Assembly: GCA_963573315.1 (NCBI GenBank)
Contig: OY752143.1
Location: 372,001-436,000 of the forward strand
Direction: 5' to 3'
DNA from: Entomortierella parvispora
Lineage: Eukaryota > Mortierellomycota > Mortierellomycetes > Mortierellales > Mortierellaceae
DNA length: 64,000 nucleotides
This document shows positions 23,353 through 34,648 of this stretch, piece by piece (within the stretch, counting starts at the first letter, position 1; the number at the start of each line of letters is the position of its first letter). The notes beneath the pieces were generated by a model that saw only the letters and a program-made list of their open reading frames with translations, was not told the DNA's origin and did not search any database. The position numbers were made by a program, and so were the translations under genes.

Positions 23353-23529
23353 CTAAAAGCAGAGGCAGTGGCCGTTGGAATACTCGCAGGATTTGGGGCA
23401 GGGGGTACTAGCCTCTGCATCATCAACAATGGCGACGGTCTCGCTGGAGAGACGCTGTGGCGCGGCTTGGGACATGACCATGACGACGGAGAGGACCAAG
23501 AGGGTGAGGCTGGCAGTCGAGAACTTCAT
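23353..23529 (-). CDS. Small secreted cysteine peptide, member 6
   Basis: Intronless, 58 residues on the minus strand. The signal peptide MKFSTASLTLLVLSVVMVMS is followed by QAAP, nearly the same as members 2 and 8. A 22-residue linker (with SSETVAIVDDAEA) precedes the module CPKSCEYSNGHCLCF with C-x3-C-x6-C-x-C spacing and one residue after the last cysteine. The linker is acidic as in members 1, 2 and 7. Function unknown. Confidence 0.8.
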   Translation of the reverse strand: MKFSTASLTLLVLSVVMVMSQAAPQRLSSETVAIVDDAEASTPCPKSCEYSNGHCLCF

Positions 23530-23607
23530 TTTCGGGATGTGTGGGATTGGTGATGTTCAGAAGAGGAAACAGAAGAATGAATGGAGAAACAAGGCCCCTG
23601 CGATGGG

Positions 23608-23615
23608 ATTTTATA
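23608..23615 (-). promoter_or_regulatory. TATA box of cysteine peptide 6
   Basis: Minus-strand TATAAAAT about 80 bp upstream of the start codon at 23529. Confidence 0.65.
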
Positions 23616-26600
23616 CCTTTGGGAGGCCGCCGCGTTCACACCAAGGTCTTTCTCTTGCTTCACTGTTCGACTCTTGTTTGATGGCACAAGCGCGCCTGAA
23701 CCTTGTCTACTGAGCTCTGAGTATTGGTTTTGAAGGCAGATATAGGACCGAGAAAAAATGCGGCGTGATTGAGGACGTTTTTGTTCCTGAGAACCTACGT
23801 TTCTGGGAAAGAGAAGGATACAAACAAAACGCGGCGCTTTTCTGTTTGATTGTTGTTGGCTTCCCTGGAGACCTGAATAGAAAAGTCTGTCCGCAGTTGC
23901 GGAAGTTTGTTCGTCCGAGGATATTGTGTCACCTAGCCTCGGCATGAGCAGCCATTGATGTCCTTTATTTGACTATTTCTGCCGATATGGACATCAAAAT
24001 GAGAGTTTTCTTCAACGAACTCCTCTTATGACGCCTATCAGTCTGTGCGAACTGCGGCTGGGATCTATTCTATTCCACTTCTGGAATGATTGATGGTGTG
24101 GTTTCTTCATTGCTAGTCTACTCTGTAGCCACCTCTTCGATCGCACAGTTCAAACAGTTCATCATCTGCTTTTTCGAGCGCGGCGTTGCGGCAAATAATC
24201 GAGGGTCTGCACCACCAAAGCAACTCTACGCTTTGCAATCTTGCCCTCGCCATGGGAAAACAATCCAGAGCGCAATAATCTCAACAAGGGGCCATCTTCT
24301 TTTAGGTCAATCTGCAGAACCCAACTGCCCAGTCTTGACGTTATGAGTAAGATAGCTGACGAATGCTGCGCCATACTAGCTGATTCGAGAAACCTGTCGT
24401 GTTGAATACATTTCACATATCTATAGAGAGTCTTTAACTTCGTCCTCAATTTCCTCTTTTTACTGTACACCTATTACTTGGTACTTGCAATGAAGATCCA
24501 CTTGGATTTTCCACCTCCCCAACCCCACAGTATTCATGAATTCTAGTTGTTCACAATAATGAATGTTGGGATGATCGAGCTTCTGTGCAGTGCACGACAC
24601 GGGCTCATTCATCACTTTCTAGATTGGTGGCGTTACGGGTCCAAAGGTCACGTGCATTTTTTCTTTTCCTGTGCTGACAACCAGAATTAATGGATCCTGA
24701 TAGGGATGGTTCTGTTCTGTTAACCAGTACTTGGGGAGTCTGTTTTTTGGCACCGAGATGGCAGATGTGCCTGTAACACCACCTTCCATCTCGTCCTCTG
24801 TCTACTCGTATCGACGGACCGATGGTCGCTGTAGATCAATCTGCAGTGCGTAATAAAACTTCACGGAGCTTCAATTCCCATGTGACTGTCCTGCATCACG
24901 TCTCCCCCCACCCCACCCCACTTGCGCTCCAAAACGCGTCGAATACACAATTAACGGCGTGCATGGACGTTTTTTGTAAGTCGGACTTTGGATGACGACC
25001 TCTAGCGACCCCGGGAAGACCATCCGAGACTTAAACACGAAGAAAGGCCCATGTCGGGCTCAGCAATAAAAAAGAATACACACTTGTATACCGAGAATGA
25101 AGGTGTTGTCTGGTTGATCACCAAGGGCGAAATTCGCAAGAACAAATGGAATCTCAAGGGTGAGGCTAAAAGAGAGGGAAAAGCGCGGCTCTCAGTCCTT
25201 CGTCGTCTTTGAAGTGTGGCTCTCAGTCTTTCATCATCTTTGACCACAAAAGTATCAGTAGAAACAGGAACGGTCAACTGTCTTTCATCGCAAAGGGGCG
25301 GGATGACAGTGGAGGGCCAGAAAGATGCAAGGAGCATGTGCCGACCTTTGTCCGAGGCAGGGGCTGAACTGGACATGTGGGTTGTTGAGTCGATCTCAAA
25401 TGGGAATAAGATTACATTCCTCGGTAATAGACTACTCAGAGGCTCAAAAACCGCGTGGTACGCAAGGATAAGTCTCATGGCTAGACTGGTCAAACTCCTT
25501 TAGTGATTTTCATACACGTTCTTGTCCTTTGTTTTTGTTTCTATCATACAAACGGATGAGGGCACGTGGCTTTTGTTTGGACAATAGCCTAAGAATTGAA
25601 AAATCAACGCGGTTTTTTGTTTGAGCAGTGACCTTGATCACAACTGAAAGCTGGAAGGACAGAGCCTCCACGACTAACGCCCCGGCTACATGGCAAATAA
25701 TGTTTGCTGCATTGAATACCGTTTATATCATTGTTGATGGGGTGATAGGCAATTAATCATTATTGTTGGGGCACGATATTCTGATAGTACTCTACACGCT
25801 TTCTTCTTGTTTGGAACACAAGCACACGCCCACTTCTAGAGCAGACTTTGACTGGATTGCCTTGTCGACCTTGTTGACCTTGCCGATGTTTCGTATGTGT
25901 ATATTCCTTATTGCTCTTGGTAACTCATTTTTCTTGTAAGTAATGTTTCTTGATAGTTGGCTTAATCTTCGTCCAGTTTGCACTCGGTAGACTGATTTAT
26001 ATCTGTTTTCTTTGTTTCGGGCACATCCTTCAGCACGTCAAAGTGAGTGCATCCCTTTTGCCTTTGTCGAAGGAGGGAGGCAAAGACGATGAGAACGAGA
26101 TCGGACGCATCAACTCCCCAGTCCACTCCACTCCACTCCACTCCTTTCCTTCTCGCTAGTAAAGAGGAACTGTACCACCAAAAAGAGGAGCGCCAATTGC
26201 TTTTCCTCCACAGGAGACAGAAACACCTACCTCCTCTTTTCCCACTGTTTCTTCTTGCCACAAAATGTGGAACACCCCTCCTCCCCACCACCAAATCAGG
26301 GAATGCCACATTTCCCCACCACTAAATAAACAGTCCGTACTCTTCCTACCTCTCCACAATTTCGTTGCCCCCACAGTTTTTTTTGGCGTGCGAGGACACG
26401 AATGGAGGAGTGCTGAGAAGGAAGAGCGAAGCGGGAAGAGGAGGGCAAAAGTCAAACAGTTTGAGGGAGCAGACTGGGCTCAAAATTGCCGTTTCCGCTT
26501 GGTGTCTAGATGAGACACTCTCGCGCCTGTTATTCACAGGATGCTTCAGGAAACTCGATAGCACGATGTAACCAGTCGTTCTTCTTCAGTTTTGAATGAA

Positions 26601-26743
26601 TTGGGTTTGGTAGAGCTGCAGCTATCATCCTGTACCCGAGGTATGTGAGAACCCCTCTTTTATTCTTAGAAGTGAGAAGGATCGAATCTTCGTAGAGTAC
26701 GGACTTGAAAGTACAGGATATGGCGGCGAAATGAATTGCTTGT
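23616..26743. other. Long intergenic region with one degenerate repeat copy
   Basis: About 3.1 kb without a convincing gene. It contains copy 1 of a dispersed repeat (25060-25475), a CCACT pentamer run near 26123-26144, and mixed purine/pyrimidine-rich stretches at 26050-26460. Confidence 0.5.
25060..25475 (+). repeat. Degenerate dispersed repeat, copy 1
   Basis: Aligns by eye with 28440-28815 and partly with 29500-29730. Shared anchors include 'ataccgagaatg' (ttaccgagaatg in copy 2), 'ggctctcagtct', 'gaccacaa', 'tgcaaggagcatgtg' and 'cctcggtaatagact'. All copies are in the same orientation. No intact reading frame is shared, so it is either an old transposon fragment or a decayed gene family. 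Confidence 0.65.
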
Positions 26744-26905
26744 TCACCAGGGACACACGCACGAGCCGATTTCACCTGTACAATGACGGGGGCAGGAACT
26801 GTCTTCATGGAGGACAGCCTCGGACTCGGGAACGGCGGGGGCAGCCTGGGTCAACGCAAGGACGGCGGCAAGGACAACAAAGATAGAAACAGTGGAGAAC
26901 TTCAT
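26744..26905 (-). CDS. Small secreted cysteine peptide, member 7
   Basis: Intronless, 53 residues on the minus strand. The signal peptide MKFSTVSIFVVLAAVLALTQ is followed by AAPAV. An acidic linker (PESEAVLHEDSS) leads to the module CPRHCTGEIGSCVCPW, again C-x3-C-x6-C-x-C, with two residues after the last Cys. The start codon sits in a typical fungal context (caccATGaag). Upstream is an AATAAAAG box about 70 bp from the ATG rather than TATAAAAG, so expression may be weaker. Function unknown. Confidence 0.78.
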   Translation of the reverse strand: MKFSTVSIFVVLAAVLALTQAAPAVPESEAVLHEDSSCPRHCTGEIGSCVCPW

Positions 26906-26973
26906 GGTGATCTTGGATGAGTTGGATAGTTGGGGCGTTGAAGAAAAGAATCCTGGGGGTGCAAGTACAGCTG

Positions 26974-26981
26974 CTTTTATT
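26974..26981 (-). promoter_or_regulatory. Variant TATA box of cysteine peptide 7
   Basis: Minus-strand AATAAAAG about 69 bp upstream of the ATG at 26905. One base differs from the TATAAAAG seen at members 3, 4, 5 and 8. Confidence 0.45.
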
Positions 26982-27670
26982 CTTTTTTTTTTTTTTGCTG
27001 GGGGATTGTTATTCCTTCGGATAAAGTCTTTTGAGAACAGACATGATGTTTAGGAGCATTGGACAAGGGCGAGGTGAGGGCAAGGGTGGATGAAAGGATT
27101 ATTGAGGAGGGGGTGAGTTGTTGCCTGAAGCTGAAGCTATATTGGACGCGACAATTCTCTTGTGGACAAAACTCTGCTCACAAACGAACTGAGCTCTTCA
27201 GATTTCTTGGCACCGGTCCGTCGAAAATACGACGCCCTACTGGTCGACCGGCTAGTCGACAGTGGCAAGTGTCAACAAATGGGTTGCGTTGAAGCAGGAG
27301 AATCGACTCTATGAATCGAGAAAAGAAATTCCCCACGCCTCGAAACGAGAAAGACAACTAAATGCAGAGAGAAACCTAGATGTGGCAGACGAAGACTAGG
27401 GAACATGGAGCTGGGGCACGCGAAAACAGGACCGTGTTGTTTGGAGATCGGATCTCAATTTTGAGGGCGAATATAATCGTGACCGTTGTTTGCGTGGCGT
27501 TCTCGATTGAGAACACGATGCGAATTTGTGGTAGCTAATTCAACAGTTTACTGTGATTGTTGGTCCTAAAGAATCGGTTTTCTCTCTGTAGCTTGTCAAA
27601 CATAAATCCGCTTGAGGTTGGAATAGAGGGACTCGAAGAATAGTCGGACAACCATTAATATTAACTTGAT
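26982..27670. other. Intergenic between cysteine peptides 7 and 8
   Basis: About 690 bp with no recognised feature beyond a T-homopolymer next to the member 7 promoter. Confidence 0.5.
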
Positions 27671-27820
27671 TTACTCGGGGCAGAGACAACCGTGCCCTGA
27701 TGGCCAGCATTCGCCATAGCACTTCACCGCGGGAACAGCAACGGGTACGGTAGCGGTCTCGGAGAGGGTCATGAAGACAGCGAGAACCAAGACTGCAAGG
27801 GAGGCAGTGGAGAATTTCAT
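27671..27820 (-). CDS. Small secreted cysteine peptide, member 8
   Basis: Intronless, 49 residues on the minus strand. The signal peptide MKFSTASLAVLVLAVFMTLS is followed by ETA. The linker is short and non-acidic (TVPVAVPAVK), and the module is CYGECWPSGHGCLCPE with C-x3-C-x6-C-x-C spacing and two trailing residues. It shares a Trp after the second Cys with member 2 and a Leu between the last two cysteines with member 6. A TATAAAAG box is 81 bp upstream. It is the last member seen in the cluster. Function unknown. Confidence 0.78.
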   Translation of the reverse strand: MKFSTASLAVLVLAVFMTLSETATVPVAVPAVKCYGECWPSGHGCLCPE

Positions 27821-27900
27821 TTCTTGGAGGTGGCGAACGAAGGTTCAGTTTTGTGAGTTGGGAAGAGATGAAAAAAGGGATACGGTAAATATTCTTGGTT

Positions 27901-27908
27901 CTTTTATA
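27901..27908 (-). promoter_or_regulatory. TATA box of cysteine peptide 8
   Basis: Minus-strand TATAAAAG about 81 bp upstream of the ATG at 27820. Confidence 0.68.
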
Positions 27909-28439
27909 ATGTCGAGAGCGTGAGAATAGTCACCTGCCATCTACAGTGGTTGTTCAACTTGATAGCCTTGAAAGGAACATGAATGGACACGGTTTGGACT
28001 TTGCACCACAATGCCTGATCTGCCTTTTTGTTCCATGGTACAGTCCAGACTGTATCGCACAGTACAGAACGCTAGCAGTGCTGTTGTTTGTTCTCTCTTT
28101 CTCTGAGCAACACCGGTGTTAGTGACCAACAGGGCACAGTACAGTACAAAATCATGTCTCCTGTTGGACGACATAGAAAAACTAAGAAAGATTCTGTCCT
28201 TCCATCATCTGTGTGGCCATTTCGAGCAAGTTGCTCTCCACTGTCACTCATATTCGAAGCTTATGATAATGAGTCGGAGGGCTGGCGGACAGGCGCCCGA
28301 CGTGTTGTTTTCATGCTGAATGACTATCCTACCTGTTGTGATTCGCTTCGCGGTCTACGCCCAACAATGCTTGAGTGGCCTAGAAAGTAGAAGGAGAGCT
28401 GCTGTTGACAGCAGGACCGAAACGGCGAATTGAGCACGA

Positions 28440-28815
28440 ACACAAGGATAACCCCAAGGAAAGCATGCTTGTTTACCGAGAATGGGATGGGTTGTCTGAC
28501 CACTCACCAAGAACGATAACTCGCAAGAATTAAAGGAAGCCCGAGGGCGAAGGCAACAAGGGAGGAAAGAAAACTGCTCTCAGTCTCCAGCCGCGTTTGA
28601 ACTCAACGGCATCAACAACGGCAGAAGATACCAATTGCAATTCGTCGCAGAGAGCAATGACGACCGGTGTGAGGTAAGAAAACTGCAAGGAGCATGTGCC
28701 CACTTTTCCTGGATGCAACAGCAATTGAGTTGGATAGGGAGTTGCGGGCGCAGGTGCTCTCGAGTGGATGACCTCGGTAATAGACTGTGTATTGAAAGGC
28801 TCATCTCCCAAGAAG
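28440..28815 (+). repeat. Degenerate dispersed repeat, copy 2
   Basis: The copy most similar to 25060-25475: same order of anchors over about 380 bp (ttaccgagaatg, ctctcagtct, aactgcaaggagcatgtgcc, gacctcggtaatagactg), with small gaps and many substitutions. Confidence 0.65.
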
Positions 28816-29499
28816 AGTCGTGCGACAACTGTATGTGTGTGATTTGAACCAATAAGAGAAAGAGACAGGTCCTGGAGGTTTGTATACAGGTGGGTCTGTC
28901 TTGTCAACTCGTCGCGTACCTAAATATCCAAGTGCTTTCGATGAACCGGAGTTTTGGCCCTTCGGAAGTTATTGAAAGAGTAGTTTATATTGGTGATCGT
29001 AAGATGAGCGCGCTCTCGAGTTGCCACCGGCTAGGACTTCGGCACCGTTGGAGGAGGTTCCATCGACCAAACTCCTCAGAGGGCTAAGCACTTGGACGTG
29101 GTGTGAACTGCACAGTACCAGAATTGATGATACCATCAGAAAAGTTGGCGTGGACAATGTCACTCAAGGCACCACAATCGGCGACGTCGTAAAAGCCCCT
29201 AGGAGATCTTCGCGCCAGCTTTCCTAGCTCTGGCACTTCCCTTTGCCGAAGTTGTAGACTAGTCTACCCTATGGGAATTCTGGTTTGCAATGATTGGTGG
29301 AAGTGACAACTCGGGCTCGGAAGGTCATCCGAACCTGAAAACTGAAGACAGAGGATCGCGTGATTGTTGTCAAAAACGGCCGAAATGGGCGAACGCCAAT
29401 CGTAACGAGAAACTGCCCGCCGCGCGGACGATTGTTTTCCGAGAAAGGCGTGCTCTGGCCAATCATCGAGAGTGAGAGTTTTTGAAGACAAAAGCCGAC

Positions 29500-29730
29500 T
29501 GTGCCGAGGGCGAGCGGCAAAAGGAAAATAAAAATGTGGCTCTCAGTCTCTCACCATTTTTGACCACAACGGCATCAGAAAGAGCAAAGATGGCCAATTC
29601 AAGAGGGTGCAGGGCGCAAGATGAGAGGTTCGAACGATGCAAAGAGCATGTGTCAACTTTTTTTATGTGCAGGAACTGATCTGGACTGGTGGGTCGCGAT
29701 GCAGGTGTTCACAAATGAACGAGTCCTCGG
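29500..29730 (+). repeat. Degenerate dispersed repeat, copy 3 (shorter)
   Basis: Shares 'cgagggcgagcgg', 'tgtggctctcagtct', 'tttttgaccacaacggcatca', 'tgcaaagagcatgtg' and 'ctgatctggac' with copies 1 and 2, in the same order and strand. The upstream third is missing. Confidence 0.55.
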
Positions 29731-30724
29731 TGAACTACAGTAGACTAGTCTTCTGTACTTGTATCAGACCACAGAAAGGCACAAACTATGTCGCATCCCA
29801 GGGACAAGTCGCTGGATGTGATTGGTCCAACTCTCCTTACTCACTCCCTCATGCACGGTTTGTTCCTGTTTCTCTCAAGCAGCAAAAGGAGGCGCGGTTT
29901 TAACTACGGACAGTGCCCTCATCGCGAAAATTCAATTTGAAAGTTGGATTGACAAGACCTCTTACTCCATCTACGAGCAGTTTGATTGTACAGGTATGCA
30001 GCCTTTTCTGCGTGGTAGAATTGTTGGTTTTAAATCAGTTGACCTTCTCTCTCGCTTGCTTTGATTCTGCGATTCCCTAGCAACACGACTACATGACTCG
30101 TCACAATGAATATTCTTTACGTTAGTTTCAACTTTCTTGTATTGAGAGAGGTAGCTGCTGGGGGCAAGTTTGTTCTAGCAATGCTCTGTACATTTATTAT
30201 GTCTTTGTCTGTTGGGTGCAAACTACACACGAGTGCCTGTCCACCAACGGATCGCTCTGCAATTAAACCACAAATCCGGGTGACAATAGATGGCAACCTG
30301 CCTAAGACGACCTCGTCAAGCTACACCGCCCTCCGGAGGATGGAGGGATGATCCTTTAACTTCGCCTCACAACTGTTTTGTACGCCATCCACCAGGATAA
30401 ACAATAAAGGGACTGAGTTGGGTACTTGTACCTGGTAAACCACCAACACTAAAATAGAGCGCTCTCTCTGTTTGACTTCCGTTTCCCGAGGATATCATGT
30501 CAATAAATCTCGGTAAAAAGAAGCATCTACTCCCTCAGGGAAATGCCCAGTCCACTTTTGGATCGCGATTCGCCCCAATTGATTGAAGACTGCAAGATAA
30601 TCAGCCTTTAAGGCAATTGTACCGGTTACCTTTCGCTTTTTCGTCTGGTAGAGGTACAAACAAACGACTCTTGTGTACAGAGTGGACGTTACACTTTGGC
30701 ATTGTTTCTTCTTCGCCTTCCTAA

Positions 30725-30726
<2 letters not shown>

Positions 30727-30755
<29 letters not shown>
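30727..30755. repeat. Poly-T tract (29 nt)
   Basis: Uninterrupted T run about 115 bp upstream of the OPT1 start codon, likely promoter or leader sequence and prone to length change. Confidence 0.95.
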
Positions 30756-30869
30756 GGGTGGGAGAGTACAAATACCACCACCAACTTCTCTTCCATCTCT
30801 CCCTTTATTGCCCTCCTCACCATCCTTCATTTCGACTGTAAATATCTCCCTACATCCTTTACACCCATA

Positions 30870-33252
30870 ATGTCTCTTGACCACGAGGAAAAGTCAGAGC
30901 TCCATGACGAAAAAACCTTCGACCAAAAGATCCAAACGGTGTCTCTCGAATTGGATGAGGATAACACCGCTGAAAACTCTAAGATTGAGGCTGTCCGTCT
31001 CGGTAAGTTCACTTGAAACTGGACTCTATTCGAACAGATCCCATCAAGGGCGTTGAGATATTGACAAGAGTCCTTCTCGTGTCCTTCTCTTTCTTCCCCC
31101 AGTTGTCCCCGTCACCGATGACACCACCTTAGTCTCAGTCACCTTCCGCTTTTGGGTCATCTCCTTCTTCTTTTCGATGATCGGTTCCATTGTCCAGCAG
31201 TACTACTTTTACCGTTCCGCGGCGGGCTCCTTCTCAATCTTCTTTGTTAACTTGGCCTCCTACGCCATCGGAAAGGCTATGGCCCGTGTTCTCCCCACTA
31301 CTTCATTCTCCATCGGAGGTTATTCCATGTCCCTCAACCCGGGTCCTTTTAATATTAAGGAGCATGCCTTGATTGGTATTTCTGCCGCTACTGCTGCCAA
31401 TTCCGCCTACGCCATTGACATTCTGTCTGCCACGGACCTCTTTCTGGACTACCGTATCAGTGCCATCGGATCCCTTTTGCTGATCATCACTACTCAGTGT
31501 GTCGGTTACGGCATGGCCGGCGTTGTTCGCAGATACCTTGTCTACCCTGCTGAGATGGTCTGGTGGAGCACCTTGGTTCAGGTCGTTTTCTACAATGCCA
31601 TGCATCATACCGGCGAGTATTCCAGCAGAAAGATGGTGCGTGGATGGTCATACATGAAATTCTTTTGGGTCGTCTGTGGAGGCATGTTCATCTGGGAGTT
31701 CTTGCCCCAGTGGTTGGCTCCCATCCTAATGTACTTGGATTGGGTCTGCTGGATCAACCCCTTCAACTTCAACATCTGGGCCATCGCTTCGTCTATGTCG
31801 AGCGGCGGTGGTCTCTTCTCTCTCTCCCTTGACTGGACCTCGATAGGGGGTGGTTCTCTCTATTATCCCTTGGCTTCTCAGTTGTCCTCGTTGAGTGGTC
31901 AGGTTCTCAACTACTGGATCATTTTGCCTATCATGTGGATGACCAACACTCTAGGCACCAAGACCATTGGTCGCCCCTTGACTTCTCGCCTTTTCTTTGA
32001 AAACGGCACATCATTCGACATCAAGACTGTGCTGCTTGATGATTTCTCAGTTAACAACACCGCTTACGACAACGGCCCTCAAGCCAACATGGCTCCTCTC
32101 TACGCCTTGGGATTCATGACTTCGTTCATTGCGTTGGCGGGGTGTGTCTCCCATATCTTCTTCTTTCACGGTGCTGACATCTGGAGAACTTGGAAGAACG
32201 TAATCGGTAGTGAAAGCGAGGATGTCCACACCAAGATGATGAAAGTCTACCCCGAGGTTCCTCAGCTCTGGTACGGCATCTTCTACGTGATCATGGCCGC
32301 CCTCTCGATCGTTGTCTGTGAGGTCTATCAGCTTCAGTTGCCCTGGTGGGGTCTATTGCTTGCTCTCCTTATCGGATGGCTTTTGACTCTACCTATTTGT
32401 GCCATGGCTGCCATCACTGGCTATGCTACCGGTTTGAACGTCATCACGGAATTGGTGTGTGGGTATATGCTTCCTGGAAAGCCTATCGCCAACATGGTCT
32501 TCAAGTGCTACGGTTACATGAGTATGTATCAGTGTATGCTGCTCCTCAACGACTTGAAGCTCGGTCATTACATGAAGATCCCCCCTCGGGCAATGTTTGT
32601 TGCCCAATTCTGGGGTACTTTCATTGGCGGTATCTTCAATTACATCACCATGATCTTGATCATCAACTCACAGCGCGAGTTTCTTAACGGTACCAAGCAG
32701 GATCCTTCGGGTCTTTGGACGGGCCAGCGTGTTGAGACATACTGGGGTTCTGGTTTGATCTATGGAGCTCTCGGACCCGCTCGTATGTTTGCTCTTGATG
32801 GCAAGTACGGCTTCGTCTACCTCGGCTTCTTGATTGGATTCGTTGTCCCCGGTATTCAATGGCTCCTTTCCAAGAGGTATCCCTCAGTGCAGTGGTCCAA
32901 GATCAACGTTTCGATCATTGCTGGAGGGATGGGAGCTTTCCCCAACGGCTACGTTAACGGTATCCTTGGCTCCATAATCACCTGCCTTGTCTTCCAGTAC
33001 TACATTTTCCGGTACCACAAAGGATGGTGGAAAAAGTATGTGATGATCTTGGCTGCAGCCTTGGACACCGGTGCTGCCTTCACTGGACTTGTCATCTTCT
33101 TGTTCCTGGGCGGAGGTGTTTCGTCCACGATGAACGTCACTGTTCCTTCCTGGTGGGGTAATCACTACGACGAGAACGAAACCAACGCCCCCTTCCTGGG
33201 AGTCAACCGCTGTGGTGCCTATGGCGGCAAATGGAAGAGCGGAAAGCCATAA
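30870..33252 (+). CDS. Oligopeptide transporter, OPT family (array copy 1)
   Basis: Proton-coupled uptake of short peptides across the plasma membrane is the known role of the fungal OPT family. Two exons (30870-31002, 31103-33252) give 760 residues. The N-terminus is a short acidic cytosolic tail ending NSKIEAVRL, interrupted by a phase-1 intron, then VVPVTDDTTL at the first membrane helix. Family signatures: SLNPGPFNIKEHALIGI (NPG motif, near residue 122) and GHYMKIPPRAMFVAQFWGT (KIPPR motif, near residue 535). About 14-16 hydrophobic segments are visible. The C-terminus has TGAAFTGLVIFLFLGGG and SWWGNHY. It is the most diverged intact copy of a tandem array with 34649-37016 and 39025-41378. 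Confidence 0.95.
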
Positions 33253-34415
33253 ACAAGTTTCTCTTGCATAGACTATAGCAATGCATCGCGTCTTTTCATT
33301 GCCAATCAAAGACGAGTATTAAAGAAGGGATGATCAAAGTGAGAGCTGAGACGTGATTCGAGAAGAATATTTTTTCTAATCCGGAAACGGTTCCGAGAGT
33401 TGGCTAGTGACATTCCTCTTCTCTTTTGGGACAAGAGATGAACCCTCGTCCTAATCCGACGCAATTGCATCTACTGGAGTGGATTCCTTTGGATCTTTTG
33501 GGGCGTGAGAGCAAACGCCAAGAGAGGGTGGGTAGTCATTCCGTCTTTGGTGTCATACTGTACATTTGTCCTCTCGACTACATGTTGTCGCCCAATTGCC
33601 ATTTTTACCCACAAGGAAAGTCAGGAATGAACTCTAGGGCAATGGGTGGGCATGTGAGCATTGCTGGGAACAGCTACTGGAAACCTTGATTATGACGTGC
33701 CCTCGGATAGCGTTAGGTCCAATCAGCAGCCGAAGCACTTCACACAGAGGAAGAACTTTTCAGTTGCTTGGGTTGGGGCGCAAGGGACACTATAGCTCTT
33801 TTGCGCCCATCACTGCAAGTGTTTGTTTGTCTCTATTGCTGCTCCTAAATGTCTTTGATTTGCGAACAATTTCAATGATGTGTCGTTACTGTCACTGTAC
33901 ACGAAGCAGCCATGACGGGGTGCAACGATGAATGGAAGTGCAGCCCAGTCCCAATTGATGAGGCTCCTTTCCCGCTTGGCGCCGTCGAGGCACGACAAGA
34001 GGACTGTTGGGGCTGAGGTTGACAGGTCGCCGATAAGATAGTCAGGTGCACCTTCGTCCAGCCGGTTGTGATTCGTTCTCGCTGGCGACCTTTGTCTCAA
34101 ATGCTTATTTGACTGGCTTGTTTTCGGGGCAGTAGGCGGATCCTGGGTAAAAATATGTACCAAAAAACAAACAAGGTTTCTCTGAAAGACCGAGAGCGGA
34201 CTCACGCAAACAAAAAGTGCCAATGTGCCTCTTCCCTGGAGAGCCGCATCTCCGTGGTTGGATCCGCCATCCTCATCGTAGAGCAGTTTACCATTGGAAG
34301 GTCAGCGTGGCTCACAGGGGTGGAGGTGATCGGCCAGCGAGCAAAGGGGTCGCCTCCTTCCACTATGATTCGATTTGGGAACATCCTGTCTGTTGTCTTT
34401 CCAGGGGCCAAATGG

Positions 34416-34422
34416 TATAAAA
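34416..34422 (+). promoter_or_regulatory. TATA box of OPT copy 2
   Basis: TATAAAA in the context aatggtataaaacgac, about 230 bp upstream of the ATG at 34649 and followed by a CT-rich leader. Confidence 0.6.
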
Positions 34423-34527
34423 CGACACACCAAGCCCCTCATTCCTTTTTCCTTCAACCGGCTCGCGTTCATCCTCACCCATCCATCTCTCATCTTTCCT
34501 CTCCTCCTTCTCCTTCCTCTCTGTCTT

Positions 34528-34547
34528 CCCCCCCCCCCCCCCCCCCC
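34528..34547. repeat. Poly-C tract (20 nt)
   Basis: C homopolymer within the pyrimidine-rich leader of OPT copy 2. Confidence 0.9.
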
Positions 34548-34648
34548 ATTTTACTTTTTCTTCTCCTTCTTTATACCCATCCTCATATCCTCATACCCTC
34601 TACCTCTGTACACACTTCACTCTTTCACCTCATATCTACAGCTTACAC

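Larger units (their letters stand above)
27909..30869. other. Long intergenic region with two repeat copies
   Basis: About 3 kb between cysteine peptide 8 and the first OPT gene. Holds repeat copies 2 and 3 and a 29-nt T homopolymer at 30727-30755 in the OPT1 upstream region. No convincing gene seen. Confidence 0.5.
33253..34648. other. Intergenic between OPT copies 1 and 2
   Basis: About 1.4 kb. The last 200 bp form the OPT2 promoter and leader: TATAAAA at 34416-34422, then a long pyrimidine-rich leader with a C homopolymer at 34528-34547. No other gene seen. Confidence 0.55.

Noticed and set aside
30106-30351. Possible ninth cysteine peptide (a SACPPTD segment)
   Set aside because: There is no MKF-type signal peptide in frame, no C-x3-C spacing and no TATA box; at most a very old relic.
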